A stretch of 64,000 nucleotides of DNA. Origin: Lewinellaceae bacterium (GTDB lineage: Bacteria > Bacteroidota > Bacteroidia > Chitinophagales > Saprospiraceae). This document shows, piece by piece, positions 1 through 8,710 of this stretch (positions are counted from its first letter, which is position 1; each line of letters opens with the position of its first letter). The translations under genes were made by a program, and so were the position numbers. The stretch is taken from assembly GCA_020636255.1 (NCBI GenBank), contig JACJYE010000004.1, forward strand, positions 429,623-493,622, given 5' to 3'. The notes under the pieces are model-generated. The model ran no database searches. It saw nothing but the letters and a program-made list of their open reading frames with translations, and had not been told where the DNA came from.

Positions 1-1
1 A

Positions 2-424
2 GTGAGCTTGCCTGTCAGCCCTTCCCACATTCCGGTAATGGCCAGGGCAGGGGCCGTCATCCCCAATTATCCCGTCCGGCAATATACCGGCGAGAAGCCT
101 TTGAATGTGGTTAGCCTGCGGGCCTATTACGGCAACGGAGAAGGGCATCTGTATGAAGACGCAGGAGATGGTTACGCCTACCAATCGGGCGAATACCGCC
201 TGCGCACTTTCCGGACGCTTACGGGCCACCATCACTTCAGCCTGTCGCAGGAACAGGAAGGGCTGTTTGCGGTAGCGTATAAAACGTTCCGGGCCGAACT
301 GTTCGGGCTGCCATACAAGGCGGCCCACTGCCTGGCTGACGGCAGAGAGCTGCCCTTTCAACAGCAGGAGCAGGTTCTGGTGGTGGACATTCCGGAAGGC
401 TTTCGCGAGCTCATCATCCGCTAG
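2..424 (+). CDS. GH31 alpha-glucosidase, C-terminal part
   Basis: This is the 3' end of a gene that begins before the window; about 140 residues are visible. The fragment carries the C-terminal beta domains of glycoside hydrolase family 31 (the DUF5110 region): a hydrophobic strand with PVMARAGAVIP, then QYTGEKP, then the acidic turn LYEDAGDGYAY followed by GEYR, which is the usual order in bacterial alpha-glucosidases and alpha-xylosidases. The catalytic barrel with its aspartates lies outside the window, so substrate specificity cannot be judged. The internal ATG is not the true start because the family fold extends well upstream. The gene ends 12 bp before the convergent DUF6438 lipoprotein gene. 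Confidence 0.85.
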   Translation: MSLPVSPSHIPVMARAGAVIPNYPVRQYTGEKPLNVVSLRAYYGNGEGHLYEDAGDGYAYQSGEYRLRTFRTLTGHHHFSLSQEQEGLFAVAYKTFRAELFGLPYKAAHCLADGRELPFQQQEQVLVVDIPEGFRELIIR

Positions 425-436
425 CGGAGTTTTGCG

Positions 437-1003
437 CTATTCCACATTCGGTTGCCAGTCCAGGCTCTGCGCCAGTTCATCGAGGAATTGCTCAAAATGG
501 ATCAGGGCCAGGGGAGCGTCGTAGTTATCCTTAATGGCCTTTTGGCGCTGGCCATTATTGACAAAAGTCGTCGTTTCGGGTAAGCCTTCGAGGGTATGGC
601 CATTTTCAGGATAGGTATCGGCCAGGCTAAAAAAGCCTGCCTGTTGTGCATGTTCCAGAATGCTATCCAGGTCCGCGCCCGGTACTTGCGCCAGGTAGAT
701 CCCAAGGCGCTTCACATACCGCTCGCCCTGGTAAACGGCCTGCCCATTGGAATAGAACTGCACCTCGTAAACCGGGCAGCGCCCATAGCAGGGCGCGCGC
801 CTCAGGCTGGCCAGCAGGTGGGGCTCGTTTTTTGGCAGGAAGCTGCCAGCAGGCGTTTGTAATAGGGAATCCGGCCCTTGCCCGGTAAGCTTCCCCGCTC
901 CATCCGGCGCGGCGTGGCGGTTACAGGAAAAAAAGGCAATGGCCAGGCATATCCACAGCAGGCCCGGGATAGAGCGTATAAACTTCGTTAATCGTACCAG
1001 CAT
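437..1003 (-). CDS. DUF6438-type lipoprotein
   Basis: A protein of 188 residues. The N-terminus is a lipoprotein signal: basic MLVRLTKFIR, a hydrophobic stretch, then the lipobox AFFSC with Cys about residue 27. The mature part contains RRAPCYGRCPVYEVQFYSNG, the cysteine-containing signature I associate with DUF6438, and a later EGLPETTTF segment. The function of the family is unknown. It is probably anchored on the periplasmic face of a membrane. It lies 13 bp downstream of yidC on the same strand, so it may be cotranscribed; that is inference. Confidence 0.75.
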   Translation of the reverse strand: MLVRLTKFIRSIPGLLWICLAIAFFSCNRHAAPDGAGKLTGQGPDSLLQTPAGSFLPKNEPHLLASLRRAPCYGRCPVYEVQFYSNGQAVYQGERYVKRLGIYLAQVPGADLDSILEHAQQAGFFSLADTYPENGHTLEGLPETTTFVNNGQRQKAIKDNYDAPLALIHFEQFLDELAQSLDWQPNVE

Positions 1004-1016
1004 AGGAGCTCAGTGC

Positions 1017-2918
1017 TTATTTTTTCTTGCGCCCCTGCGTTCCGCGTTCTGCCTGAACGCGTTGCTGTTCTTTCAGGGCCTGCTCCAGGCGCTCCTGGAA
1101 GCCGCCTTTTTTCTTGGGTTTTTGCCGGTACGCTTCCAGCTCCTTCTCTATCTTATGCTGGTCGATAATGTAGTTTTTGGTAACGATCGTCTGCGTGATG
1201 TTCAGGATATTGCTGAACAACAGGTAACAGGTCAGGCCCGAAGCGAAGGTATTGAAGAAACCCAGGAACATGATCGGCATGATGTACTGCATGTATTTCA
1301 TAGCAGGGTTGGCCGTCATATCCATGTGGCGGGTATTGTAATAGGTGTAGATCAGGGTCGTAATGGCCCACAGCACGGTAAACAAGCTGACGTGGGCGCC
1401 CATGTTGAATGGCAGCTCGAAGGGAAGCCGGAAAAAGACATCGTAGGAAGACAGGTCGGTAGCCCATAGGAAGCTGGCCTGGCGGAACTCGATAGAAGCC
1501 GGGAAGAAGCGATACAAGGCAAACCAGATAGGCATCTGCAACAGCATTGGCAGGCAACCTCCGAGCGGGTTAACCCCGAACTCCCGATAGATCTTCATCG
1601 ATTCGACCTGCTGTTGCTGGGGATCGTCCTTGTGTTTTTCCTTGAGGTGCTCCATACGCGGCTTCAGGGCTCCCATTTTCGACTGGGAATACAGCATGCG
1701 ATAAGTCAGCGGATAGAGCAGCAATTTTACGATCAGCGTGAGGAAAAGGATGACGATGCCCTTGCTGCCGATGAAGCTCGACAGGAAATTGAACAGGGGG
1801 CGGATCACCCACCTGTTGATGGTCCCGAACAGGCTGCGGCCAAAGGGGATGACATCCTGAAGTTCGTACCCCATATTGTACAGGCGGTCGAACTCGTTGG
1901 GGCCGATATAAAAGGACATGCCGAAGGCCTCGTCCTGGCCGTGGTTATAGGGCAGGTTTATCCTGGAAACCAGTAGCTTAAGGTTATCGGCGTCCTCCGG
2001 CAGCATTTTCGTTTCCAGGACAGCCGAGCCGAACGCCTCATTGGCCAGCAATGAGCTGTTAAAGAACTGGTTAGCGTTGGACACCCACTTCACGCGCTTG
2101 TTGTCGACCTCCTCAACGTCATCTGAAGTACAGGAACAATAATCGGGGTCCTCATCGGCCGGTTTAAAGTATACGGTTGAATAGCGCCGCTCGTACTGTG
2201 AGTTGCGCTCCAATTTGTCCAGGTAGTTCACCCAGGTGAGCTGGATAGCGTCCTTATCCTGGGGAATAACCGTATTCAGGCCCTTAAAGGATAGCTCGTA
2301 GCCAATGTTATAGGTGCCGTCCTTGATGCTGTAGCGCTGCTCGAAATAGCCGCCGTTATCGGCAGGAGCGCGCAGCGTCAGGCTAGTGGCGTCGGATTGT
2401 GCAACCTGGAAATACAGGTCATCGGTATTGACCCCACCGGACGGCAGGTTGGCGAGCGGGATGAAGTACCCGAATTTGTTCTTTTGGTCATCGAGCAGCT
2501 TCAGCGGCACTTTTTCTTCCTTGCCGTCTTCACCGTCAACAAGCCTGAAGTATTTTTTCAGCTCCACCTCATTGATCCTGCCCCCTTTGGTAGATACTGA
2601 TACCTTGAACAAATCGTTCTCCAGAACCATACTGCGGGCTTCGCCCGATGCTGCAGGTGTAAAAGGGCCGTAGGCCGTACGGTTGCGCAACAGGAGCAGC
2701 GAGTCGGATGCTTCGATGGCCTGCTGCCCGGCTGTGCTGTCAACAATTGCTTGTTGTTCGAGCAACCGGAGGCTATCCTCCTGCTGTTGAGCCAGGGCGA
2801 TCGAATCCTGGAGGCGTTGTTGTTCCTGGATCTCTTCTTTGGAAGGCGCCATATACTGCTGCCAAACCAGTAGCAACAGGAAGATGAGCACCAAGCCAAT
2901 AATCGTATTCCTATCCAT
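1017..2918 (-). CDS. yidC: Membrane protein insertase YidC
   Basis: A protein of 633 residues, the size expected for the long Gram-negative YidC. It begins with an N-terminal signal anchor (IIGLVLIFLLLLVWQQYM), followed by a Gln/Glu-rich linker and a large periplasmic beta domain to about residue 360. The conserved insertase core holds the C-terminal membrane segments, including GCLPMLLQMPIWFALYRF, with the conserved transmembrane helices to about residue 590. The tail is basic and ends in GRKKK, typical for ribosome contact. It inserts proteins into the inner membrane, alone or with SecYEG. The SRP protein Ffh, which delivers its substrates, is encoded about 4 kb away at 7329. The start ATG gives the canonical MDRNTIIG terminus. 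Confidence 0.97.
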   Translation of the reverse strand: MDRNTIIGLVLIFLLLLVWQQYMAPSKEEIQEQQRLQDSIALAQQQEDSLRLLEQQAIVDSTAGQQAIEASDSLLLLRNRTAYGPFTPAASGEARSMVLENDLFKVSVSTKGGRINEVELKKYFRLVDGEDGKEEKVPLKLLDDQKNKFGYFIPLANLPSGGVNTDDLYFQVAQSDATSLTLRAPADNGGYFEQRYSIKDGTYNIGYELSFKGLNTVIPQDKDAIQLTWVNYLDKLERNSQYERRYSTVYFKPADEDPDYCSCTSDDVEEVDNKRVKWVSNANQFFNSSLLANEAFGSAVLETKMLPEDADNLKLLVSRINLPYNHGQDEAFGMSFYIGPNEFDRLYNMGYELQDVIPFGRSLFGTINRWVIRPLFNFLSSFIGSKGIVILFLTLIVKLLLYPLTYRMLYSQSKMGALKPRMEHLKEKHKDDPQQQQVESMKIYREFGVNPLGGCLPMLLQMPIWFALYRFFPASIEFRQASFLWATDLSSYDVFFRLPFELPFNMGAHVSLFTVLWAITTLIYTYYNTRHMDMTANPAMKYMQYIMPIMFLGFFNTFASGLTCYLLFSNILNITQTIVTKNYIIDQHKIEKELEAYRQKPKKKGGFQERLEQALKEQQRVQAERGTQGRKKK

Positions 2919-2968
2919 TAAACAGATTTCTTTTCTAAACGATACTCTGAGCGCCAGGAAACTTCATT

Positions 2969-3025
2969 AAAGCCCTGGCAATCAGCTATTAATGTCAAAA
3001 AAACCAGGCTATTGCCGGGCTTTTT
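2969..3025. terminator. Imperfect inverted repeat upstream of yidC
   Basis: The arms AAAGCCCTGGCAATCAGC (from 2969) and GCTATTGCCGGGCTTT (3008-3023) pair with small bulges, and the right arm is followed by Ts on the plus strand. It lies between the aminotransferase gene and yidC, both minus strand. It may end the aminotransferase transcript or act in the yidC leader. The long loop and the T tract on the opposite strand make a simple terminator doubtful. Confidence 0.3.
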
Positions 3026-3146
3026 CGCCAAAGCATCGCAAAGGTACAATATTGTCTGCGCTTGGCGTAAACAGAATGGATGATTCTTGTTCACACATCG
3101 ACAAAGCGGGCCTTAATCGTGGCCAGCAAAGAACGACAGCACGCTT

Positions 3147-4406
3147 TCAAAAGGCAGGGCCAGGAGCAGGCCTTCTGGCTGCCGGGCCTGTCGTAGCGGC
3201 CTGAGTAGCCTGCTTTTTGTAGGGGTATTCCTTCAGGGCCACTTCCAGGCAGTCCATAGCGGCGTCGAGGTCGTGACAATTGAGCACATAAGCGAGGCGC
3301 ACTTCGTCGACGCCCAGGCCCGGCGTAGCGTAAAAGCCTTCGCCCGGAGACAGCATCACGGTCGCTCCCTGGTGTTCGAATTCCTCCAGCAGCCATTGGC
3401 AGAAGTGCTCGGCGCTATCGACCGGGAACTTTGCGAAACAGTAGAAGGCGCCCCCGGGGCGGTAGCTCACCACGCCCTGCATGCGGCTCAGCCTGCCGTA
3501 AACCACATCGCGGCGGCGGCGGTATTCATCCCGCACTTCGTTGATGTAGGTGTCTTCCATTTCGAGGGTAGCTTCCGCCAGGATCTGGCCGAAACCCGGC
3601 GGGCTGAGGCGCAGCTTGGCATAACGCAATACAGCCCCCAGAACCTGCTGGTTGCGCGTCACGATAGACCCTACCCTGGCGCCGCAGGCACTATAGCGCT
3701 TGGAGATAGAATCGATCAGGATGGCATGTTCCTCGATGCCGGGAATATTGAGGATGGAGAAAAACTCGTTGCCGTCATAGCAAAAATCGCGGTACACCTC
3801 ATCGGCGAACAGAAAGATGCCGTAATTGCGGGCAAGGCTGCCCAGGCCTTCCAGCACCTCTCTGGAATAAAAAGTACCCGTAGGGTTGCTGGGGTTGGTG
3901 ATCAGGATAGCCCGTGTTCTGGGGCCAATAACCGATTCGAAAGCCTCAACATCCGGCAGGGCAAAGCCCGTATCGATATAACTCGTGATCGGCCTGATGT
4001 GAACATCGGCGATCTGAGCAAAGCCATTGTAATTGGCATAAAAAGGCTCCGGGACGATCACTTCGTCTCCCGGGTCGAGGCATGCCAGCATGGCGAACAG
4101 TATAGCTTCGGATGCGCCAGTGGTGACGATGATCTCATTGGCCTGGGCTTCTATCCCAAATTTGCGGTAGTAATCGGCCAGCTTGCGCCGGTAGGAAGCG
4201 ATACCTTCCGCCGGGCTGTATTCCAGAATCTTAAAAGTCGTCTCGCGAACTTTCTGCAGGGCATAGGCCGGCGTTTCGATGTCGGGCTGGCCGATATTGA
4301 GGTGATAGACGTGTTTTCCTGCCGCTTTGGCCTTATCGGCAAAAGGGATCAACTTTCGAAATGGAGACATGGGCACTTTCCCGCCCCTCTTGGAGATCGA
4401 AGGCAT
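3147..4406 (-). CDS. Class I/II pyridoxal-phosphate aminotransferase
   Basis: A protein of 419 residues of the AspC-like fold type I aminotransferase family. The N-terminal pattern ISKRG...SPFRKL followed by YHLNIGQPDIETP is the substrate-binding region. Further on are VTTGASEAI, the ITNPSNPTGT motif, the FADEVYRDF aspartate segment that contacts PLP, and SISKRYSACGARVG, where the lysine of SKR forms the Schiff base. It is cytosolic and probably transfers the amino group of aspartate or another amino acid to 2-oxoglutarate; substrate cannot be fixed from sequence. I chose ATG 4406 over the GTG just upstream. The last 20 residues are Ala/Pro rich and look like a non-conserved tail. Confidence 0.9.
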   Translation of the reverse strand: MPSISKRGGKVPMSPFRKLIPFADKAKAAGKHVYHLNIGQPDIETPAYALQKVRETTFKILEYSPAEGIASYRRKLADYYRKFGIEAQANEIIVTTGASEAILFAMLACLDPGDEVIVPEPFYANYNGFAQIADVHIRPITSYIDTGFALPDVEAFESVIGPRTRAILITNPSNPTGTFYSREVLEGLGSLARNYGIFLFADEVYRDFCYDGNEFFSILNIPGIEEHAILIDSISKRYSACGARVGSIVTRNQQVLGAVLRYAKLRLSPPGFGQILAEATLEMEDTYINEVRDEYRRRRDVVYGRLSRMQGVVSYRPGGAFYCFAKFPVDSAEHFCQWLLEEFEHQGATVMLSPGEGFYATPGLGVDEVRLAYVLNCHDLDAAMDCLEVALKEYPYKKQATQAATTGPAARRPAPGPAF

Positions 4407-4464
4407 CACAATTGATTTTAGTAGTGTTCAAAAAACAAGTTCTCCTCTGGAGATTTTTTGATGG

Positions 4465-5265
4465 TTACTCAAGGGGAGCCAGGCTGGTAAAGGCCCCTTC
4501 CGGTACGGTATCGAGGATGGCGATGCCGGTGAGGCTCCTGTCGCTACGCTTGCCACTCAGGAGTACACCGCCGTACCACTGGTAATCTTCCCAGGAAGTA
4601 ACGAAATTGGGGCCTACATCCGAAGCGTGAGCAAAATAAGCCCACTGTACCACCAGCCTGGAATCTTTGCTGACGAGCACCTGGTATTTGTTCTGAGGCG
4701 TATCGCCTACATCTGTGAAAGTCAGTTCGAGCATATCACAGGGCTCCCCTTTCAGAGAAGGAGATACACCGCCGTATTTCAGTGTAACGCCCGAGTCTTT
4801 GAGCTTAAAAGGCATCAGCAGCCAGTAGGAATCGTTGATCCAGAGGCTTTTTGCCCGTTGCATCCGGTTTTGGAGCGTATCCGGGTTCTCTATGGTGGCG
4901 CCCTGCTCACTGGCCAAACCAGTGCCATCGTTGATGTTGACGATGTACACCGCTTTATGCTTGGGCACTTCGATGCGGACATCGCCCGTGTACTTATCCC
5001 AAAGCAAGGTGCGGTTGCCAAAAAAGTCCCATTTGATGTAATGCGCCCTGTCCCAGGCATTGCGCCCGCCCATGGCCTGCATAACGGAGTCGGCAATGCT
5101 TATGGCCAGTGCATCGGAGCCCACCGTATCAAAACCAGGCGCCGGCGGGTTGTAGATGGGCGTTGGCGGTGTTTCCTGTGCTGTATCCTGGCTGCCTTGC
5201 GAAGGTTTGCAGGCAGTAAATACCATAACGACTGACACTGAGAAAAGAAAGATCAGCTTTTGCAT
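4465..5265 (-). CDS. Hypothetical lipoprotein (DUF6503/LolA-like)
   Basis: A protein of 266 residues with a lipoprotein signal peptide (MQKLIFLFSVSVVMVFTAC, lipobox Cys about residue 19). The body begins with ADSVMQAMGGRNAWDRAHYI and continues with FFGNRTLLWDKYTGDVRIEV and a series of beta strands. This resembles the LolA/LolB-like lipoproteins of Bacteroidota that start with an 'AMGG...W' helix (DUF6503 group), but I am not certain of the family. No catalytic motif is apparent. It is probably periplasmic and outer-membrane anchored. It lies downstream of a hairpin at 5360-5386 that may separate it from the next gene upstream. Confidence 0.6.
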   Translation of the reverse strand: MQKLIFLFSVSVVMVFTACKPSQGSQDTAQETPPTPIYNPPAPGFDTVGSDALAISIADSVMQAMGGRNAWDRAHYIKWDFFGNRTLLWDKYTGDVRIEVPKHKAVYIVNINDGTGLASEQGATIENPDTLQNRMQRAKSLWINDSYWLLMPFKLKDSGVTLKYGGVSPSLKGEPCDMLELTFTDVGDTPQNKYQVLVSKDSRLVVQWAYFAHASDVGPNFVTSWEDYQWYGGVLLSGKRSDRSLTGIAILDTVPEGAFTSLAPLE

Positions 5266-5359
5266 CTGCCCAATTTTTAGCGAAGATAGGTATTAATAAG
5301 GGAGGTATCCAACCGTATAGCCTGATGATTTGAGGATACCATATCTCTGAAAATGATAA

Positions 5360-5386
5360 GGCCCGCCGTACAAAGTACAGCGGGCC
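5360..5386 (-). terminator. Hairpin, probable terminator of the HhH protein gene
   Basis: GGCCCGC (5360-5366) pairs with GCGGGCC (5380-5386), and the inner GTAC-AAA-GTAC extends the stem. It sits 77 bp past the stop of the minus-strand gene at 5463 and before the start of the lipoprotein gene at 5265. The U tract is weak on either strand, so termination is probable but not certain. Confidence 0.55.
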
Positions 5387-5462
5387 TGTTCGTAATAGGT
5401 GCTTACAGGGCTATGTTGCCCAAAAGAAAAATCAATAATACAAGAGGCCTGTGGCCATAACG

Positions 5463-6110
5463 TCAGGCGTCCGGGTCGATACCGCCCTTAAGGTGGTCCT
5501 GCAGTTCCTGCAATTCGTCCCATTTTCCGGCAGCGGCCAGCGCGGCCTGTTTCACCCAGGTGCCGGGGTCGGCGAGCCGGTAGCGGGGCCCTGCCTCTTC
5601 GAGCACAGCTTTGACCTTGTCGACTGCCGTTGTTGCCAGTTGCTGGAAGGTATAGATCCCAGCCGCATTAAGCAGTTCTTCGATCTTCGGCCCGATCCCT
5701 TCGATCTTCTTCAGGTCATCCGGGTTGGGCGGGGGTACCGCAGCGCCTGCCACCATACCGCTCTCCTGTCCGCCGCTGCTCAGCGCCTCTTTTTCGGCCA
5801 TACATTTATCGAGCTTCGTACTGAGCACTGCTTTGTCGGCCTGGCAACGCTGGAGGGAAGTACGCAGGTCACTCAGCGTTTTCTGGGCTTCCTCATACTG
5901 GTATTTGAGGCCCATAAAATCTTTCTCCATATTCGTCAGCTTGGCCTTCAGGCCTGCATTCTCCTCTTCGAGTTCTTTAAGCCGCTTGCGGTTGCTGCAC
6001 AGTAAACAGCCCAGCAGCGCGCCGAGGATAAAGGCCAGAGCGGAAAAGATCAGCCACCACAGCCAGCAGGGTTCCAGGGTGGCCTGTAATAAGATGGTAT
6101 CCGTATTCAT
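5463..6110 (-). CDS. Membrane-anchored coiled-coil protein with helix-hairpin-helix domain
   Basis: A protein of 215 residues with three parts. A single N-terminal membrane segment (WWLIFSALAFILGALLGCLL, about residues 18-38) is followed by a charged heptad-rich coiled coil (about 42-115, RKRLKELEEENAGLKAKL). After a Pro/Ala linker comes a helix-hairpin-helix domain (about 130-165, LKKIEGIGPKIEELLNAAGI), followed by a helical tail. The HhH matches the small 'DNA-binding-like' domain often fused to membrane proteins in Bacteroidota. In such proteins it may mediate protein contacts rather than bind DNA. The function is unknown. It follows the OmpA gene by 30 bp on the same strand, suggesting an operon and a shared envelope role. 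Confidence 0.7.
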   Translation of the reverse strand: MNTDTILLQATLEPCWLWWLIFSALAFILGALLGCLLCSNRKRLKELEEENAGLKAKLTNMEKDFMGLKYQYEEAQKTLSDLRTSLQRCQADKAVLSTKLDKCMAEKEALSSGGQESGMVAGAAVPPPNPDDLKKIEGIGPKIEELLNAAGIYTFQQLATTAVDKVKAVLEEAGPRYRLADPGTWVKQAALAAAGKWDELQELQDHLKGGIDPDA

Positions 6111-6140
6111 TCTTAAGTTAGTTTTTTGTTTCGCAATGGA

Positions 6141-6998
6141 TTATTGATTCTTGATCAGCCGCAGTTCCACACGGCGGTTCTCGCGGCGGCCGGCATCGGT
6201 CTTATTGGATGCGACGGGCTGCGATTCGCCTTTAGAGCTGACGGTTATCTGATCGGCCTGCACGCCTTTGCTTACCAGCAGGTTCCTTATACCCACAGCA
6301 CGGGCCTGGCCGAGCTTTAAGTTAAATGCTTCATCGCCGGCATCATCGGTATGGCCGGTGAGGGTGATCTTTTCACCCGTCTTTTTCACCCGCTCTGCCA
6401 GTTTATCCAGGTATTCTTCCACCTTGGCGTCGTATTCTTTCTCGGCCGACCCATAGGGGAAGCGCATGATGATCCGGTCATCGAGTTCTTCGACGGTTTC
6501 CGAAACCGTCTCTTCGGGTTGTATCCACTCATAGCTGAAAGCCTCGAAAGGATTCTGCCGAACGCCTTCCCGCTCATCCATGGTTTGCGCCCTGAACTCG
6601 AAGCGCTCATCGGGCAGGGCGTTGCCGAGCAGTGCCCGTATCTGAGCGGCGCGGGCAAAGCCGAGGTTGTCAAAGCCTTCCGCCTTACCCTCCTCTTCGA
6701 AGTATTTGCCGGTCACCATCAGGATATTCTTGTCACCTTTTTCGCGCAGGATCACCTGCTTCATGCTGTCCAGGCTGTAACGGGCATCCGTATAAGCTTT
6801 CGGGTCAGACCATTTGAAGTAAATGGGATACGAGGGTATAACCGCCTGCAGGGAGTCGGCCTGCCCCCCTGCGTCCTCGGTCAAAGCCGGGGGTTCTTTG
6901 CAGGCATCGCACAGCTCATCCCGGCAGCCGTAATAGACCAGCAGGAAATAGAGCAGCCACACTGCAACGGCAATGAATAGTTTAAAAGGAAATGACAT
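6141..6998 (-). CDS. OmpA-family envelope protein
   Basis: A protein of 285 residues. An N-terminal hydrophobic segment (residues 4-22) acts as a signal anchor. The C-terminal OmpA-like peptidoglycan-binding domain (about 170-285) has LTGHTDDAGDEAFNLKLGQA, the RA..IRNLLVSKGV helix and NKTDAGRRENRRVEL, which contains the Asp and Arg that bind diaminopimelate. The middle part (about 85-140) contains GKYFEEE...NLGFARAAQIRALL, which reads like a decayed second copy of the same domain. It probably links the envelope to the cell wall. The promoter-like motif at 7091-7123 lies upstream. Confidence 0.85.
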   Translation of the reverse strand: MSFPFKLFIAVAVWLLYFLLVYYGCRDELCDACKEPPALTEDAGGQADSLQAVIPSYPIYFKWSDPKAYTDARYSLDSMKQVILREKGDKNILMVTGKYFEEEGKAEGFDNLGFARAAQIRALLGNALPDERFEFRAQTMDEREGVRQNPFEAFSYEWIQPEETVSETVEELDDRIIMRFPYGSAEKEYDAKVEEYLDKLAERVKKTGEKITLTGHTDDAGDEAFNLKLGQARAVGIRNLLVSKGVQADQITVSSKGESQPVASNKTDAGRRENRRVELRLIKNQ

Positions 6999-7090
6999 AT
7001 TTCGCTTTGTTTTGTTAAGAATTCAGCTTCAGCAGATATGAACAGGGATAGCCGGCCGGGTGAAGAAGGATGAACAGCATCCTCCCCTAT

Positions 7091-7123
7091 AAAATTAATC
7101 ATATTCCCAGAACGGCGACAAAA
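7091..7123 (-). promoter_or_regulatory. Putative promoter of the OmpA gene; in the 6999-7328 gap
   Basis: On the minus strand TTTG (7120-7123) is followed after 21 bases by TAATTTTA (7091-7098), one mismatch from the Bacteroidota -7 element TAnnTTTG. The 330-bp gap between the OmpA gene and ffh has no gene; it is a divergent promoter region with a GC-rich palindromic patch (GGCCGGCC) near 7211. Confidence 0.45.
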
Positions 7124-7298
7124 TGTTTTCCAGTTTTTTGCATTCAGCGGTAAAAAACCGGAATATGAAGGGCATAAAGTGTGTTTTCAGGCCATCGGCG
7201 CCGGATATTGGCCGGCCGGGGCACGCTCAGCCGAACTTTAAACCGCTCCAGGCATTTATAATTGTTGAACGGGCTAGGTTCAAGATGGCCACTTTTAT

Positions 7299-7306
7299 TA
7301 TTTTTG
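7299..7306 (+). promoter_or_regulatory. Putative -7 element upstream of ffh
   Basis: TATTTTTG fits TAnnTTTG exactly and ends 22 bp before the ffh ATG. No clear TTTG lies 19-21 bases upstream, so only the -7 half is supported. Confidence 0.35.
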
Positions 7307-7328
7307 CACCGCACAAACCATCACGCAC

Positions 7329-8681
7329 ATGTTTGACAGCTTAAGCGAGCGCCTCGATAGCGCCTTTAAGGTACTGAAGGGAGAGAATAAGCTCACCGAA
7401 CTCAACATCGCCGAATCGATCAAAGAGATCCGGCGTGCTTTGGTCGGAGCCGACGTCAACTATAAGATCGCCAAGGAGTTCACGGATAATATCAAAGACA
7501 AGGCGCTCGGGCAGGATAACGTCCTCCGCTCGGTAAAACCCGGGCAGCTCATGATCAAGATCGTCAACGACGAACTGGTCGAGCTGATGGGCGGTAGCGC
7601 GGAGGATATCAACCTGAAGGGCAAACCTACCGTCGTGCTGATCGCCGGCCTGCAGGGCTCGGGTAAGACCACCTTCTCCGGCAAGCTGGCCTATCACCTC
7701 AAGAGTGAACGCAAAAAAAGCCCCCTGCTCGTCGCTTGTGACGTATACCGCCCCGCAGCCATCGACCAGCTTAGTGTGATCGGCGAACAGATCAACGTGC
7801 CGGTGTATAAGGAACCGGAAAACAAAAACCCGGTACAGATCGCCCTCAAGGCCATTGCCCACGCCCAGGCCCACAACCTCGATGTGGTCATCGTCGACAC
7901 CGCCGGCCGCCTCTCCATCGATGAGGAGATGATGGAAGAGATCGCTAAGGTCAAAGAAGCGATACAACCGCAGGAAACCCTCTTCGTCGTAGACTCCATG
8001 ACCGGCCAGGATGCCGTCAACACCGCCAAGGCCTTCAACGACCGCATCAACTACGACGGCGTGGTGCTGACCAAACTTGACGGCGACACCCGCGGCGGGG
8101 CGGCCCTGTCCATCAAATACACCGTGGGCAAACCCATCAAGTTCGTCAGTATGGGTGAACAGATGAACACCCTCGACGTCTTTCACCCCGACCGCATGGC
8201 CAGCCGCATCCTCGGCATGGGCGATATCGTCTCCTTCGTCGAGATGGCCGAAAGGCAGTTCGATGAAGAACAGGCCAAACGGCTCGAAAAGAAGATCAAA
8301 AAGAACAAGTTCGATTTCAACGACTTCCTCGAGCAGATCGGCCAGATCCGGAAAATGGGCGACCTCAAACACCTGATGAACATGATCCCCGGCATGAGTA
8401 AGATGACCAAAAACCTGGACATCGACAATAGTGCGTTCAACAAGGTGGAGGCCATTATCTTCTCTATGACACCGCAGGAGCGCGAAAACCCGGAACTCAT
8501 GAACATGAGCCGCAAGCAGCGCATCGCCAACGGCTGCGGCCACAACATCCACGAGGTTAACATGTTCCTCAAACAGTTCGACCAGATGCGACGCATGATG
8601 CACAAGATGAGCAAGATGCCGGGTATGGGCGCCGGCGCTCCCGCCGCTTCAGGCAAAGGGCGCGTCAAGCGCAGGAGGTAA
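7329..8681 (+). CDS. ffh: Signal recognition particle protein Ffh
   Basis: A protein of 450 residues, the normal Ffh length. The N domain (1-95) is followed by the GTPase G domain with GLQGSGKTT (107-115), DVYRPAA (138-144), DTAGR (190-194) and TKLDG (248-252). The methionine-rich M domain (about 300-450) binds 4.5S RNA and signal sequences; it has repeated Met in MNMIPGMSKM and a Met/Gly-rich basic tail ending GRVKRRR. It targets nascent membrane proteins to FtsY and the Sec/YidC machinery. The M16 peptidase gene follows after 29 bp and may be cotranscribed. Confidence 0.98.
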   Translation: MFDSLSERLDSAFKVLKGENKLTELNIAESIKEIRRALVGADVNYKIAKEFTDNIKDKALGQDNVLRSVKPGQLMIKIVNDELVELMGGSAEDINLKGKPTVVLIAGLQGSGKTTFSGKLAYHLKSERKKSPLLVACDVYRPAAIDQLSVIGEQINVPVYKEPENKNPVQIALKAIAHAQAHNLDVVIVDTAGRLSIDEEMMEEIAKVKEAIQPQETLFVVDSMTGQDAVNTAKAFNDRINYDGVVLTKLDGDTRGGAALSIKYTVGKPIKFVSMGEQMNTLDVFHPDRMASRILGMGDIVSFVEMAERQFDEEQAKRLEKKIKKNKFDFNDFLEQIGQIRKMGDLKHLMNMIPGMSKMTKNLDIDNSAFNKVEAIIFSMTPQERENPELMNMSRKQRIANGCGHNIHEVNMFLKQFDQMRRMMHKMSKMPGMGAGAPAASGKGRVKRRR

Positions 8682-8710
8682 GCGCCTACCGGCCGTTTAA
8701 CCATTCACGC

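Noticed and set aside
3273..4415. Plus-strand frame opposite the aminotransferase
   Set aside because: It is a shadow of a conserved gene on the other strand.
7341..8603. 420-codon minus-strand frame opposite ffh
   Set aside because: It is antisense to ffh and has a biased, repetitive composition.
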